43,757 nt of DNA from Chloroflexota bacterium (lineage in GTDB: Bacteria; Chloroflexota; Anaerolineae; Aggregatilineales; Phototrophicaceae): positions 1 through 43,757 of the forward strand of contig JACAES010000135.1 in NCBI GenBank assembly GCA_013388735.1, read 5' to 3'. The position numbers and the translations under genes are program-made. Shown here piece after piece: positions 1 through 9,689 of the stretch. The notes below the pieces were generated by a model. That model was given only the letters and a program-made list of their open reading frames with translations. It searched no databases and was not told the origin of the DNA. Position 1 is the first letter of the stretch, and each line of letters opens with the position of its first letter.

Positions 1-389
1 CTCAACCCGAAAGGCGGCCTGCCGATGACGGCGCGGGCGCGCGTGCCGGTGGTATCACCTGCGGGGACTGCGCCAGTTCAACAACCTGCCGGATGATGCT
101 GCTGACCAGATCGGGCCGGGCCGGCGGAATGAGTGTGCCGCTGCCCTGGGTTACGATGTGCCTGCTTCTGGTGGAGAGGGCGGCAGCAGTGATATAGGTG
201 TCCTGCCAGTTGTCCGCAGCGCGGGTTTCTGGCAGGCGCTTCGGCGTGGCTTTCAGTTCGGCGGCGGTTGGGTATCGCCCATGATTTTCCTTAACAGAAT
301 ATAATAATCCTCATTATGACCATTGTGAGCATCTATTCCCAATAAGAGCCGAAAAACAGATCGCTAAATTGGGATAAAATCAGGGTAGA
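1..389. other. Unassigned left-edge region, no confident gene
   Basis: No complete gene is visible. On the minus strand an open frame runs from about position 310 down to a stop at 4-2 with GC-rich third positions typical of coding DNA, but it has no ATG, GTG or TTG start after its upstream stop. It could be a decayed gene. On the plus strand a frame open from base 1 stops at 94-96 and could be the last 31 codons of an upstream gene. The two readings exclude each other over 1-96. I do not recognise either product. Bases 338-343 (CCCAAT) and 368-373 (ATTGGG) form an inverted repeat beside a possible -10 (TAAAAT, 374-379) for the next gene. Confidence 0.3.
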
Positions 390-416
390 TTGTTTTTATC
401 GAGAGGAGAAAAGACT

Positions 417-1184
417 TTGGAACTGAAAAATGGCGTTATCCTTGTGACCGGCGGCGCATCGGGTCTGGGCGCGGGCTGCGCGCGGCGGTTCGTCAGCCAG
501 GGTGCGAAAGTCCTGATTGTAGACCGGGATACCGAACGCGGCGCGGCGCTGGCCGATGAACTGGGCGCATCGGCGCGTTTTGCCCAGGCCGACGTGACCA
601 GCGAGGCCGAAATCGGCGCGGCCATCCAGACGGCGGTGCAGACCTTTGGCGGGCTGAACGCGGCCATCAACTGCGCGGGCGTGGCCTGGGCCGGGCGCAC
701 GGTCAGCAAAGAAGGCCCGCACCCGCTCGACCTGTTCGAGACGGTGATTAAAATCAACCTGATCGGCACGTTCAACGTCATCCGGCTGGCGGCGGCGCAG
801 ATGGCGACCAACGAGCCGGACGTCAACGGCGAACGCGGCGTTATCATCAATACGGCCTCGGTGGCGGCCTTTGATGGGCAGGTGGGGCAGGCGGCTTATT
901 CGGCCTCGAAAGGCGGCATTGTGGGCATGACGCTGCCCATCGCCCGCGACCTGTCGCGGTTGGGCGTCCGCGTGATGACCATCGCGCCGGGCATCTTCAA
1001 AACGCCGATGGTCGCCATGATGACCGACGAGGTGCAGACCTCGCTGGCGGCGCAGATTCCGTTCCCGGCGCGTTTTGGCGACCCGGACGAGTACGCCCGG
1101 CTGGCGCAGTCCATCCTGGAAAACCCGTACCTGAACGGCGAGGTTATCAGGCTGGACGGCGCGGTGAGGATGCAGCCGAAATAA
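417..1184 (+). CDS. Short-chain dehydrogenase, HSD10-like (3-hydroxyacyl-CoA dehydrogenase type 2)
   Basis: A classical short-chain dehydrogenase of 255 residues, the usual length of the HSD17B10/type-2 3-hydroxyacyl-CoA dehydrogenase group, which oxidises 3-hydroxyacyl-CoA with NAD+. The Rossmann motif TGGASGLG lies near residues 11-18. An acidic residue after beta-2 (VDRD) favours NAD over NADP. The catalytic set is S148, Y161 and K165 (YSASK). The C-terminal segment ([18 protein letters not shown]) is typical of this subgroup. I chose TTG 417 because GAGAGGAG at 401-408 sits 8 bases upstream; an in-frame TTG at 390 lies before that site. No operon partner is present, so the acyl-CoA substrate is inferred from family resemblance only. 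Confidence 0.85.
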   Translation: MELKNGVILVTGGASGLGAGCARRFVSQGAKVLIVDRDTERGAALADELGASARFAQADVTSEAEIGAAIQTAVQTFGGLNAAINCAGVAWAGRTVSKEGPHPLDLFETVIKINLIGTFNVIRLAAAQMATNEPDVNGERGVIINTASVAAFDGQVGQAAYSASKGGIVGMTLPIARDLSRLGVRVMTIAPGIFKTPMVAMMTDEVQTSLAAQIPFPARFGDPDEYARLAQSILENPYLNGEVIRLDGAVRMQPK

Positions 1185-1266
1185 ACATCTCCGGCGGGGG
1201 CGGGTGGCTGTCCCCGCCCTATACGCCGCAGCCCCGGATTTAAAATGCGCCTTTTAGGATGCAGGA

Positions 1267-1457
1267 TGCATTTCACTTCAGTGGAATTCAGCCCTCATCC
1301 CCCTGCCCCCCTTCTCCCGAGCGCTGCTGCGCAGCTAGGAGAAGGGGGAAACGACGGCGACTGTGCTGATTTTCGCCCCTCTCCCAGTCCCGAAGGGACG
1401 TTCGGGAGAGGGGACGGGGGTGAGGGCTGTTCAGGCATTCCCAACAATTTGAAATGC
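1267..1457 (+). repeat. MITE-like palindromic repeat, copy 1
   Basis: About 190 bp bounded by inverted ends (tgcatttcacttcagtg at the left, tttgaaatgc at the right). It contains two strong internal hairpins: one around 1308-1350 (ccccttctcccga paired with aggagaaggggg) and one around 1377-1420 (gcccctctccc paired with gggagagggg). An inverted, better preserved copy lies at 16037-16254 with the same hairpins and linker. It has no coding capacity of its own; short frames crossing it are palindrome artefacts. It looks like a non-autonomous mobile repeat. Confidence 0.75.
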
Positions 1458-1472
1458 CCCCTTCAGTTCTTG

Positions 1473-1501
1473 TTGACATTTTTTACTAAACACGTTAAGC
1501 T
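1473..1501 (+). promoter_or_regulatory. Candidate promoter of the LacI/mannosidase genes
   Basis: TTGACA at 1473-1478 matches the consensus -35. With 17 bp spacing the -10 would be TAAGCT at 1496-1501, which is weak. The leader to the ATG at 1619 would be about 110 bases. The -10 lies inside a palindrome described in the next entry. Confidence 0.4.
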
Positions 1502-1532
1502 GTTTTTAGTGGAAATAGCAAAATGTTTAGCT
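1488..1532. promoter_or_regulatory. Candidate LacI-family operators
   Basis: Two imperfect palindromes of LacI-site size lie over and just after the candidate -10. AAACACGTTAAGCTGTTT (1488-1505) matches in 7 of 9 pairs, and AGCAAAATGTTTAGCT (1517-1532) matches in 6 of 8. Both have AAA/TTT-type half sites. Their position suggests autorepression by the LacI-family protein encoded just downstream. This is inference: the central CG common in LacI sites is absent, and I found no convincing further copy upstream of the binding-protein gene. Confidence 0.35.
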
Positions 1533-1618
1533 CTCCATTGAAGGAAAGCGCATTGCCTCATCCGTCGGTAGGGTGAGGTATAAAGCGCCGGTGTAACCAC
1601 TATGGGGTTTTCGACCCA

Positions 1619-2680
1619 ATGACCCATAAAGTAACCCTTCGTGAAGTTGCAGACGCGGCGGGTGTCTCGGTTGCCTCTGCATCGTTAGCCCTCAATAACA
1701 AACCCGGCGTGTCTGAAGAAACACGCGCGCGCATCCTCAGGCTGGCGGCGGAGCTTGGGTATCAGCAGACGATTCGCGTTGACGTAACAACCGCATCGGC
1801 GGCGACACGAGTCGCCTGTCTGGTGCAGCAAAGTTACGGCGACGACAGCATGAGCTACGATTACTTCTACAATCAGGTATTGGCAGGCGCAGAGCAGATC
1901 ACCGGCCAGTCCGAGATTGATATGACGATTTACCCCTTTGAAGGCAACGAAAACAGCCGGTTTGTGCGGCTGTATCAACCGATCAATCCTGAACCATTCG
2001 ACGCCTATATGATCGTCGGCACGCAGTTCCATTACGAACAGTTGGCAGATGTCATCAACAGCGGCAAACCGGTTGTCCTGGTGGATTCGTATGCCGGCGA
2101 CCTGCGGTTCAACCAGATACTTCCCGACAATTATGATGGCGGCTATCAGGCCGGACGTCATCTGGTCAGACAGGGGCATCGCTGCATCGGGGTGATCGGG
2201 TATCAACCGGGGTGTTTTCCAGGCATCCGGGAACGTTACCAGGGTTTTCAGCAGGCGCTTGCCGATAATGGCATTGTTCATCATTGTGTAGAACACGATG
2301 CGCTGTTTATGAAAGCCTCCCGCGCGGCGGCGCTGCGTCTGCTCCGGCGGCATCCCGATATCACAGCGATATTCGCGCTGAATGATCCGGCGGCATTCGG
2401 CGTCTACCAGGCAGCGCATGAACTCAAGCTGCGTATCCCGGATGATCTTTCGATCATCGGGTTTGACGACCTGCACATGGCCGGCATCATTTCGCCGCCG
2501 CTCACCACGATCCAGATTGACAAACTTCTGATGGGCAGAATAGCGATGGAACATCTCCAACGACAAATCAGCCAACCAGACCAGACCACCATCACGATCC
2601 GCATTCATGTCCGGTTGATCGAACGCGGATCGGTAGCGCAACCTGATGCCGAAAAAAGTATGTCGCAGAAAGAAGGCTAA
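1619..2680 (+). CDS. LacI-family transcriptional regulator
   Basis: A 353-residue DNA-binding regulator with the classic LacI layout. The N-terminal helix-turn-helix and hinge span residues 4-55 (LREVADAAGVSVASASLALN, then GVSEETRARI). A periplasmic-binding-protein-like sugar-sensing domain covers about 65-335, with the typical segments AFDAYMIVG-like, GYQAGRHLVRQGH, AIFALNDPAAFGVYQAA and SIIGFDDL. The effector is probably a mono- or oligosaccharide. The gene is followed directly by a beta-mannosidase whose GTG start lies 1 base past this gene's TAA, and then by a sugar/peptide-type ABC importer. Local control of beta-mannoside use is therefore the simplest role. Candidate operators lie at 1488-1532. 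Confidence 0.92.
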   Translation: MTHKVTLREVADAAGVSVASASLALNNKPGVSEETRARILRLAAELGYQQTIRVDVTTASAATRVACLVQQSYGDDSMSYDYFYNQVLAGAEQITGQSEIDMTIYPFEGNENSRFVRLYQPINPEPFDAYMIVGTQFHYEQLADVINSGKPVVLVDSYAGDLRFNQILPDNYDGGYQAGRHLVRQGHRCIGVIGYQPGCFPGIRERYQGFQQALADNGIVHHCVEHDALFMKASRAAALRLLRRHPDITAIFALNDPAAFGVYQAAHELKLRIPDDLSIIGFDDLHMAGIISPPLTTIQIDKLLMGRIAMEHLQRQISQPDQTTITIRIHVRLIERGSVAQPDAEKSMSQKEG

Positions 2681-2681
2681 T

Positions 2682-5147
2682 GTGAAAATTGTCTCTTTAG
2701 ATCAAAACTGGACGTTCAGACAGGTGAACGCTTTGGACGACCTGCCGGCAAAGGTGCCGGGCGTGGTTCATTTAGACCTGATGGCACATGACAAAATAGC
2801 CGATCCCTTCTTTCGCGATAACGAAAAGGAACAATACTGGATCGGTGAAACCGACTGGCATTATCGCTGCACGTTTGAGGTGAGCGCGGAAGACCTGGAG
2901 CATTCCGGCATCCGGCTGGTCTTTCATGGGCTGGATACCCTGGCGACGGTGACGCTGAACGGGGTGTCCATCGGCACGACAGACAACATGTACCGCGTAT
3001 GGGCCTTCGATGTAAAAGCAGCTCTCAAAGCCGGTGAAAACGTCCTCGATGTGATCTTCGCCGCGCCCATGCCCTACGTGCGAGCGATGGAGGCCGAAAA
3101 GGGCGTGCTGCCGTCCTGGGCGGTCGGGGGGCATCGGTTGAATGCCGGCACGTATATCCGCAAGCAGCCTTCGAATTTTGGCTGGGACTGGGGGCCGCAG
3201 TTTGTCACCAGCGGCATCTGGCGTCCGGTCGAACTCCAGATGTTTGACACTGCGCGCCTTGCCGGCGTACTGGTCACGCAGGATCATTCGACGCCCGATC
3301 AGGTGCGGCTGACGATCACGCCGGATATAAAATTTGTCGGCGACACGGCATCTGTGTTGGTTGAGGTGGCGCTCACTCGAAATGATCGCCTGGTCGCGTC
3401 GTCCCGATCCAGGCCGGATGAGATGACGCCGCTTGTCGTCACCGACCCGGAACTGTGGTATCCCAATGGGCTGGGGGAACAGCCGCTCTATCATCTGAGC
3501 GTCCGCCTGTTCGACGCGGAAGGAAAACGCCTCGACCGGTGGGAACGGCGAATCGGGCTGCGAGAATTGAAGCTGGTGCGGAAACCGGACGCCTGGGGCG
3601 AGTCCTTTTACTTCGAGGTCAACGGGCGGCCATTTTTCGCCAAAGGGGCAAACTGGATTCCCGCCGATCCGTTTGTCGCGCGCCTGTCCCGCGCCGATTA
3701 CGAGCCGCTGATCGCCGATGCGGCAGCCGTCCATATGAACATGCTGCGCGTGTGGGGCGGCGGCATTTATGAGCATGACAGTTTCTACGATCTGTGCGAC
3801 GAATACGGCATCTGCATCTGGCAGGATTTTATGTTTTCCTGCGGAACGTACCCGTCTTACGACGCGGAATTTATGGAGAACGTGCGCGCCGAAGCGGTTG
3901 ATAATGTGCGCCGCTTGCGCCATCACCCATCGCTGGCGCTGTGGTGCGGCAATAACGAACTTGAGCAGGGTTTGGTCGGTCACGAGTGGACGGCGACCAC
4001 CATGAGCCTGGCGGACTACAGCAAACTGTTTGATGTTCTGCTTAAGGATGTTGTGCAGCAGGAACACCCGCAGGGCAATTACTGGCCCGCCAGCCCACAC
4101 TCCCCGCTGGGTGATCGGCTCGACTGGCAGAACCCGACCTGCGGCGACGTACACCTGTGGGGTGTCTGGCACGGCCTGAAGCCGTTTGAGTGGTACTACG
4201 AGTCCACCCATCGTTTTGTGAGCGAGTTCGGACTCCAGTCCTTTCCGCAGCCCAACACCCTGTACCCGGTGCTGGACGAAGGCGATCATGATATTCTCGG
4301 CCCGGTTATGACCTATCGCCAGCGCAGCGAGGTCGGCAATAATGCCATCGCCAGCTATATGGCCGATTGGTTCAAGCCGGTCGGCAGCTTTGAGGCCAGA
4401 TTATGGGTCAGCCAGATTTTGCAGGGCATTGCCATGAAGACCGGCATCGAACATTGGCGGCGGCAGATGCCGCGCACGATGGGAACGCTCTACTGGCAGC
4501 TTAACGATATGTGGCAGGCGCCAAGCTGGTCTTCCATCGAATACGGCGGCAACTGGAAGGCGCTGCACTACATGGCGAGACATTTCTATGCGCCGGCATT
4601 GGTATCCGGCGTATGGCATCCAGAGAGTCGCACCTTTGATCTGCAGGTGACCAATGACCACCGGCGCGAGATCAATGGGCGCGTCGTCTGGAAATGGATT
4701 GATACAGCGGGGGCAGTCCGGCATTCGGGGCAAATCGCGGTCAGGGTGGCACAAAACACCAGCCAGCCTGTTACCACGATCCCCATCACCCCTTCGGAAT
4801 TTGACCCTGAGGATGGCCTGCTGTGGGCCGAACTGTGGGAAGGGGAAACGCTGCTTTCTCAGAATACCGTGCTGGCATCACGTCCTAAAGTCATGCGCTT
4901 GCAGAATCCGAATATCAGTGTTAAACTGGAATGGAAGCGCTCCCAAACAGCGCAGATCACGGTTTATACGAAAACGCTGGCCCTGTGGGTGTGGTTGTCT
5001 CATGACAGGTTTAACGCAGCTTATTCGGATAACTTCTTCCATCTGTCGCCGGATGAACCCAGGGTCATTACCGTTTCCGTTCCAGATGGTATTCAGGATG
5101 CATTCGCATCGGGGCTGCGCGCCCGGTCTCTTTTTGATCTGACGTAA
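2682..5147 (+). CDS. Beta-mannosidase, glycoside hydrolase family 2
   Basis: An 821-residue GH2 enzyme, predicted cytoplasmic as no signal peptide is seen. It hydrolyses terminal beta-D-mannosyl residues from mannosides and mannan-derived oligosaccharides. The order is an N-terminal jelly-roll domain (about 1-170, ending near NFGWDWGPQF), an Ig-like domain, a TIM barrel (about 290-600) and C-terminal beta domains. The acid/base is Glu426 in WCGNNE and the nucleophile is Glu515 in SEFGLQSFP. These motifs, with RVWGGGIYEHDSFYDLCDEYGI, are characteristic of beta-mannosidases rather than beta-galactosidases or glucuronidases. I chose GTG 2682 because agaaagaagg (2668-2677) is a good ribosome site; the ATG at 2646 lies inside the regulator gene. 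It is co-transcribed with the LacI gene. Confidence 0.92.
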   Translation: MKIVSLDQNWTFRQVNALDDLPAKVPGVVHLDLMAHDKIADPFFRDNEKEQYWIGETDWHYRCTFEVSAEDLEHSGIRLVFHGLDTLATVTLNGVSIGTTDNMYRVWAFDVKAALKAGENVLDVIFAAPMPYVRAMEAEKGVLPSWAVGGHRLNAGTYIRKQPSNFGWDWGPQFVTSGIWRPVELQMFDTARLAGVLVTQDHSTPDQVRLTITPDIKFVGDTASVLVEVALTRNDRLVASSRSRPDEMTPLVVTDPELWYPNGLGEQPLYHLSVRLFDAEGKRLDRWERRIGLRELKLVRKPDAWGESFYFEVNGRPFFAKGANWIPADPFVARLSRADYEPLIADAAAVHMNMLRVWGGGIYEHDSFYDLCDEYGICIWQDFMFSCGTYPSYDAEFMENVRAEAVDNVRRLRHHPSLALWCGNNELEQGLVGHEWTATTMSLADYSKLFDVLLKDVVQQEHPQGNYWPASPHSPLGDRLDWQNPTCGDVHLWGVWHGLKPFEWYYESTHRFVSEFGLQSFPQPNTLYPVLDEGDHDILGPVMTYRQRSEVGNNAIASYMADWFKPVGSFEARLWVSQILQGIAMKTGIEHWRRQMPRTMGTLYWQLNDMWQAPSWSSIEYGGNWKALHYMARHFYAPALVSGVWHPESRTFDLQVTNDHRREINGRVVWKWIDTAGAVRHSGQIAVRVAQNTSQPVTTIPITPSEFDPEDGLLWAELWEGETLLSQNTVLASRPKVMRLQNPNISVKLEWKRSQTAQITVYTKTLALWVWLSHDRFNAAYSDNFFHLSPDEPRVITVSVPDGIQDAFASGLRARSLFDLT

Positions 5148-5495
5148 CCGTAGTGCCAGGCTGCTGCAAACAAATGTTTTTGTGAAACAGGTGGGTTGGC
5201 TGATGCGCCGCAGTGCTTGTGAGGCTTTTGAAAAACAGGAACAGCTTACTCCCGCCCAGGCTTATGCCGATGTTTTCCTCGGTGTTGTCCACCTGAACCT
5301 GATGGGAACAAACGCCAGAAGAACTGGGGTTAAACCCGGCAAAGGCAGGCTTCAGAATGTGTGACGAAAAAGGGGAAGGAGGGTATTATATGTAAAAATG
5401 CGCTATACAAGTTTACTGTAGGCGATCCCGCCGGCAGCCGGTGTGGAAACGTCTCTCTATTAGTATTTTGATTTGTTCATCAGGAGAACCATACA
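5148..5495 (+). other. Intergenic leader before the transporter genes
   Basis: This 348-base stretch has no credible gene. A 60-codon frame at 5182-5364 has no family resemblance and no good ribosome site. The sequence turns AT-rich near 5390-5425, where a promoter for the binding-protein gene is likely, but I cannot assign clear -35 and -10 boxes. A ribosome site (CAGGAGAA, about 5480-5487) precedes the ATG at 5496. I see no terminator hairpin after the mannosidase, so readthrough into the transporter is possible. Confidence 0.4.
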
Positions 5496-7310
5496 ATGAA
5501 GTTTACCCGTTTTACAATCGTTACGCTGCTTCTCGTCACGTTGATGGCGGTTGCTGTTGTGCCGTCCATCGCGCAGGACACCTTGCCCCGCAATGAAACC
5601 CTGTATTTTAACGGTCAGCAGTGGGGGCCGGTGGTTGGCTGGAATCCGTATTCGAACAATAACAACAACGCCATGGCGATTGCGCAGCAGGACAACGCCC
5701 GCGTTATCATGTTCGAAACCCCCTACCTGTACAACATGCTCGACGGGCAGGTCTATCCCCTGCTGGCAGATGGGCCTTTTGCCTGGAACGATGCCCGTAC
5801 CGAACTCACCTTCAAAATCAAACCGGCAGCCCACTGGAATGACGGCACGCCGCTGACGGCGGAAGATGTCGCTTACACCTGGGCGACCCACGTTAAATAC
5901 AATACCCCGGTCGGCGCCGCCAACCTTGACTATATCGAAGATATTGTCGCGGTTGACGAATCCACCGTCGTCATCAAGGCGAAGCTGAATGATGCCGGCG
6001 CAGCAGTCAATCCGCTGCTGGTTCAGGCCTATGTCAGCACCAACTACGTCATCTCGAAAGCCTGGACCCAGACGCTGGAAGAGCGTGTGGCTGGCGATCC
6101 CGTGGCGCTGCTGGCGGACACGGCTGAAGATGTTATTTACTCCGGCCCCTATGGTAAATTCTTTGCCGATGACTCCAAGGTTGTTTACGTGCGTGATGAC
6201 AACTATTGGGGACAGGATGCCAGCATGTGGGGCAAACTGCCGGTTCCGAAGTACCTGGCCCATACCATCTTCAAAGACAATGCCGCCGGGACGACCGCGC
6301 TGAAGGCCGGCGAGGTAGACGTCAGCCAGCAGTTCAACTCCAACGTTCAGGACCTCTGGCTGGTTGATAATCTGCCGATTTCCACCTACCTGCCCGAAGC
6401 GCCTTACGGCATTGGCGCCAGCCTGCCCACCGCCTTCTTCAACCTGACCGGGTCTTCGTATGGCCTGGACAACCTCGCGGTGCGTAAGGCGATTGCGATT
6501 GCCGTTGACTACCCGACCATCATCGCCAACGCGATGACCAACCAGTCAGCCACCTTCGATCAGGTTCCGCGCTCGCTGATGAACCCGACCGCCGGTGAGC
6601 AGGCGCTCTATGACCATGCCGCAGTCGCCGATCTGCAATGGGCCGGTAACGACATCGAAGGCGCCAAGGCGCTGCTCGACGAAGCCGGCATTGTGGACAC
6701 CGATGGTGACGGCTGGCGCGAACTCGATGGTCAGAAACTGAGCTACGTTGCGACCTGCCCGAACGGTTGGTCGGACTGGCAGGCGGCCATCGAAGTCGTG
6801 GCTGCCGCCGGTAAGGAAATCGGCATTGACATCACTTCCAACTTCCCCGAATGGTCGGTTTACCAGACTGTCGTCACCAAGTCGGATGCCCCGCTGCCCG
6901 AAGGTTACGACATCTTCATGATGTGGAGCGATGGCGCCGGCCCGACGCAGCCGTGGAGCCGTATCCGCAAACTGATGAGTTCCGAATTCATCGGTATGCC
7001 GAGCAACTGGAACGGCAACTGGGGCGGCTACTCGAACCCCGACGCTGACGCGCTGATCCAGGCTATCCCGCAGGAAACCGACGCCGCCAAACTGAAAGAA
7101 ATGTACACGGAACTGGTCAGAATATACCTGACCGATATTCCGTCCTTCACGCTCATGTACCGTCCGCAGTCTTTCCACACGGTGAATGAGAGTGTCTGGA
7201 CCAACTTCCCGTTTGACGGTGATGGCACCAATCCGCCGGTGCCGCCGCTGAACCTGACGGATGGTTGGAGCATTGCCGGTCTCTATAACCTGGAACTGGT
7301 TAACCCCTAG
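5496..7310 (+). CDS. ABC transporter substrate-binding protein, family 5 (peptide/oligosaccharide type)
   Basis: A 604-residue secreted solute-binding protein of the SBP_bac_5 family. It captures a peptide or oligosaccharide outside the membrane and delivers it to the permeases encoded next. A Sec signal peptide covers residues 1-27 (MKFTRF, hydrophobic core, then SIAQ). There is no lipobox cysteine, so the protein may be retained by the uncleaved helix or otherwise. Family landmarks include [18 protein letters not shown] and the extended mixed alpha/beta body. Its position after a beta-mannosidase points to beta-mannoside or cello/manno-oligosaccharide binding. Family 5 oligosaccharide binders of this kind are known from Thermotoga. 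The ligand is inference from context; a peptide ligand is the alternative. Confidence 0.88.
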   Translation: MKFTRFTIVTLLLVTLMAVAVVPSIAQDTLPRNETLYFNGQQWGPVVGWNPYSNNNNNAMAIAQQDNARVIMFETPYLYNMLDGQVYPLLADGPFAWNDARTELTFKIKPAAHWNDGTPLTAEDVAYTWATHVKYNTPVGAANLDYIEDIVAVDESTVVIKAKLNDAGAAVNPLLVQAYVSTNYVISKAWTQTLEERVAGDPVALLADTAEDVIYSGPYGKFFADDSKVVYVRDDNYWGQDASMWGKLPVPKYLAHTIFKDNAAGTTALKAGEVDVSQQFNSNVQDLWLVDNLPISTYLPEAPYGIGASLPTAFFNLTGSSYGLDNLAVRKAIAIAVDYPTIIANAMTNQSATFDQVPRSLMNPTAGEQALYDHAAVADLQWAGNDIEGAKALLDEAGIVDTDGDGWRELDGQKLSYVATCPNGWSDWQAAIEVVAAAGKEIGIDITSNFPEWSVYQTVVTKSDAPLPEGYDIFMMWSDGAGPTQPWSRIRKLMSSEFIGMPSNWNGNWGGYSNPDADALIQAIPQETDAAKLKEMYTELVRIYLTDIPSFTLMYRPQSFHTVNESVWTNFPFDGDGTNPPVPPLNLTDGWSIAGLYNLELVNP

Positions 7311-7334
7311 ATCAATCAGTCACCATGCAGTACG

Positions 7335-7368
7335 GGTGGCAGTCGCTTTACAACAAGTGACTGCCACC
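7335..7368 (+). other. Intercistronic stem-loop between binding protein and permease
   Basis: A perfect 10-bp stem (GGTGGCAGTC at 7335-7344, GACTGCCACC at 7359-7368) with a 14-base loop, followed by TCATTGTTATC. The tail is not a strong T-run, so it may act as a partial terminator or mRNA-stabilising hairpin. Such elements commonly let the binding protein be made in excess over the membrane subunits. The function is inference. Confidence 0.6.
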
Positions 7369-7408
7369 TCATTGTTATCGCCCATTGATTGAGTGAGGAG
7401 CGCCTGGG

Positions 7409-8413
7409 TTGAAAGGATACCGAGATTATTTCCTTAGGAAGCTGGGTTGGTTTGCTATCACGGTGGTGGTCGCCTTCATCTTAAACTTCACCCTGCCGCG
7501 CCTTATGCCGGGCGACCCGGTGGCCGCCATTGTGGCCCGGATGGCCCAGGGCATGTCCAACGCCACCGGTGTGCAGGCCGTTTATGAACAATACACCGAA
7601 CTATTTGCCACCGACAGGCCAATACCAGAGCAGTTTTTTATCTATATCCGCAATGTACTTAATGGCGATTTTGGTTACTCGATCAGCCAGTATCCCCGCA
7701 CGGTTGGGGAAGTAATTAACGCATCGGTCTGGTGGACGATTGCGCTGCAATTCCCGGCCATTATTGTCGGCTGGATACTGGGAAACACGCTTGGCGCGAT
7801 GGCCGCGTACCTGAGGAAGGGCTTTGACAGGGTGCTGCTGCCGGTCAGCCTTTTCCTCAGCAACATACCCCCATTTGGGATGGCGGTCATTCTGCTGGTG
7901 ATTTTTGCCGTTAACTTGAAATGGTTGCCCACATCCGGCGGCTACAGATTTGACATGGTTCCCAACTCCAGCTGGGAATTTGTCTGGTCGGTCATTGTGC
8001 ATTACCAGCTGCCCTTCTGGTCAATTGTGTTGATTACCATTGGCGGGCAGGCCATCGGGATGCGTTCAATGGCGATCTACGAATTGAATGCCGATTACGT
8101 CAAGTATGCGCGTTTCCTGGGCATCAAAGACAGCAAGATCATCCGGTACGTCTTCAGAAACGCGATGCTGCCTCAGATCACCGGACTTGCGCTCTCAATC
8201 GGAACGATGGTGTTTGGCGCGGTGGTGGCTGAGATTATCTTCAATTATCCGGGAATTGGCTCGACCATGCTGACCGCCGTGCTGGGGGGGGATTACCCGC
8301 TGATTTCGGCAGCGACGCTGATTATCACCTTCATGGTGCTGATCGCGTTTTTTGCCCTGGAAATCATCTACGGGCTGATTGACCCGCGCATCAAAGCCGC
8401 TCAGTCGGAATAG
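7409..8413 (+). CDS. ABC transporter permease, DppB/OppB type
   Basis: A 334-residue inner-membrane subunit with about six transmembrane helices. The first follows a short cytoplasmic N-terminus ([31 protein letters not shown], where the PGDP segment is typical of DppB-type permeases). The EAA loop that contacts the ATPases is visible near residues 225-250 ([25 protein letters not shown]). It pairs with the DppC-type permease encoded next to form the channel for the sugar or peptide ligand. The start is TTG 7409, with GAGTGAGGAG at 7391-7400 as ribosome site; no better start lies nearby. Confidence 0.92.
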   Translation: MKGYRDYFLRKLGWFAITVVVAFILNFTLPRLMPGDPVAAIVARMAQGMSNATGVQAVYEQYTELFATDRPIPEQFFIYIRNVLNGDFGYSISQYPRTVGEVINASVWWTIALQFPAIIVGWILGNTLGAMAAYLRKGFDRVLLPVSLFLSNIPPFGMAVILLVIFAVNLKWLPTSGGYRFDMVPNSSWEFVWSVIVHYQLPFWSIVLITIGGQAIGMRSMAIYELNADYVKYARFLGIKDSKIIRYVFRNAMLPQITGLALSIGTMVFGAVVAEIIFNYPGIGSTMLTAVLGGDYPLISAATLIITFMVLIAFFALEIIYGLIDPRIKAAQSE

Positions 8414-8427
8414 GCGGAAAGACGACC

Positions 8428-9681
8428 ATGAAACATTTACTGAGACAGACTTTTCGATCAGGAAAATTTCTCGTCGGTTTTGTCATCTTCATGACAATTC
8501 TGTTGACGGTGTTGATCTATCCGCTTTTTGTCAAAGATCCGCCATTGGGAATCATCAGCCGGGGAACGTTCCTTGCTCCAGGGATTTACGTGAATGTTTA
8601 CGACAGCATGAATTCTTCTCCCCGTTACACACTGATCCTGGAAGGGGCAGCGTCCCGGCGCGTGGCGGGCAAGTTAGGTGATGACGACCGCCAGGCGATG
8701 CAGGAGTGGCTGGTCGCAAAGGGCGTGCCTGAAGACTCGATTGATATTGCGGATACCGCTGGACTGATCGCACTGTGGGAAAGCAACTTCGACCCCAGTC
8801 TGCGTTTACCGGGGATGACGAATGCCGACCGGAATTATTACATCCGTCTCACTGCTTCCCTGGAAGGGCTGCTCGCTACTGAAGACGCGGTGGTCGCTGC
8901 GGCGAATCCAGAGACGGGGGCGCTTGAGGAAATCGGTGTCATCACCCAGACCGACTATGTGAACGTCGGCGAAGTGCCGAACTCCCGCCTGTTCGTCCTG
9001 GGAACAGATAATTTTGGCCGTGATGTGCTGACCGAACTGGTGAGCGCAACCGGCGTATCCCTCATTATCGGGTTTGTGGCGGGCATTGTCGCCACCACGA
9101 TTGGCCTGATTCTGGGGTTGGTATCCGGGTATATCGGCGGCCTTGTTGACGATATAATCGTGTTTATCACCAACCTGTTCACCGTCATCCCCACTTTTGT
9201 GCTGCTGATCCTGATTTCGTTCAGCATCGGCCAGGAACAACGCGGCGCTTTCACCATCGCAGTGGTCATTGGTGTGACCTCGTGGGTCTGGACGACCCGG
9301 GCGGTGCGGGCGCAGGTGGTGTCTTTGCGCAACCGCGATCACGTTAATCTGTCCAAACTATCCGGGCATTCGGTCGCGTATATCCTGGCGATGGATATTC
9401 TGCCGTACATCGCGTCCTATGTTGTCATGGCGCTGATTTTGCAGATTTCGTCCGCCATCCTGGCTGAAGCCGGGCTGTCCATCCTGGGCCTTGGCCCGCG
9501 CACGACGGAAGTCCCCACGCTGGGGCTGATGATGCGATGGGGACTGATTTACCAGGCGCATGTTCTGAATTACTGGTGGGCGATCTTCCCGGTGATTCTC
9601 GTTATTGCTTTAATTACGTTCTCGTTAAACCTGATGAATACGGGACTTGACCAGGTTTTCAATCCCGCATTGAGGGAATAA
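8428..9681 (+). CDS. ABC transporter permease, DppC/OppC type, with enlarged external loop
   Basis: A 417-residue partner permease, more than 100 residues longer than the usual DppC length of about 300. A first transmembrane helix at residues 12-33 is followed by a very long extracytoplasmic segment. Only then comes the conserved [21 protein letters not shown] entry motif, with GTDNFGRD at 192-199. The rest is the normal five-helix core with an EAA loop ([22 protein letters not shown]). The extra region of about 110 residues (roughly 55-185) is acidic and may contact the binding protein or cell envelope. The gene follows the DppB-type gene by 14 bases in one operon. Confidence 0.9.
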   Translation: MKHLLRQTFRSGKFLVGFVIFMTILLTVLIYPLFVKDPPLGIISRGTFLAPGIYVNVYDSMNSSPRYTLILEGAASRRVAGKLGDDDRQAMQEWLVAKGVPEDSIDIADTAGLIALWESNFDPSLRLPGMTNADRNYYIRLTASLEGLLATEDAVVAAANPETGALEEIGVITQTDYVNVGEVPNSRLFVLGTDNFGRDVLTELVSATGVSLIIGFVAGIVATTIGLILGLVSGYIGGLVDDIIVFITNLFTVIPTFVLLILISFSIGQEQRGAFTIAVVIGVTSWVWTTRAVRAQVVSLRNRDHVNLSKLSGHSVAYILAMDILPYIASYVVMALILQISSAILAEAGLSILGLGPRTTEVPTLGLMMRWGLIYQAHVLNYWWAIFPVILVIALITFSLNLMNTGLDQVFNPALRE

Positions 9682-9689
9682 GTGATCGT

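Noticed and set aside
1245-1541. 98-residue open frame across the repeat
   Set aside because: It spans a palindromic repeat, and the protein is an artefact of hairpin arms.
2772-4289. 505-residue open frame on the minus strand
   Set aside because: It lies wholly opposite the beta-mannosidase gene, has no family motifs and follows from the codon use of the real gene.
5182-5364. Possible 60-residue gene between mannosidase and binding protein
   Set aside because: No ribosome site, no similarity and no conserved feature; kept as intergenic.
5380-5495. Riboswitch upstream of the transporter
   Set aside because: No recognisable aptamer core or paired segments could be found by eye.
7530-8002. 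Short open frames inside the DppB gene on both strands
   Set aside because: Shadow frames within a well supported permease gene.
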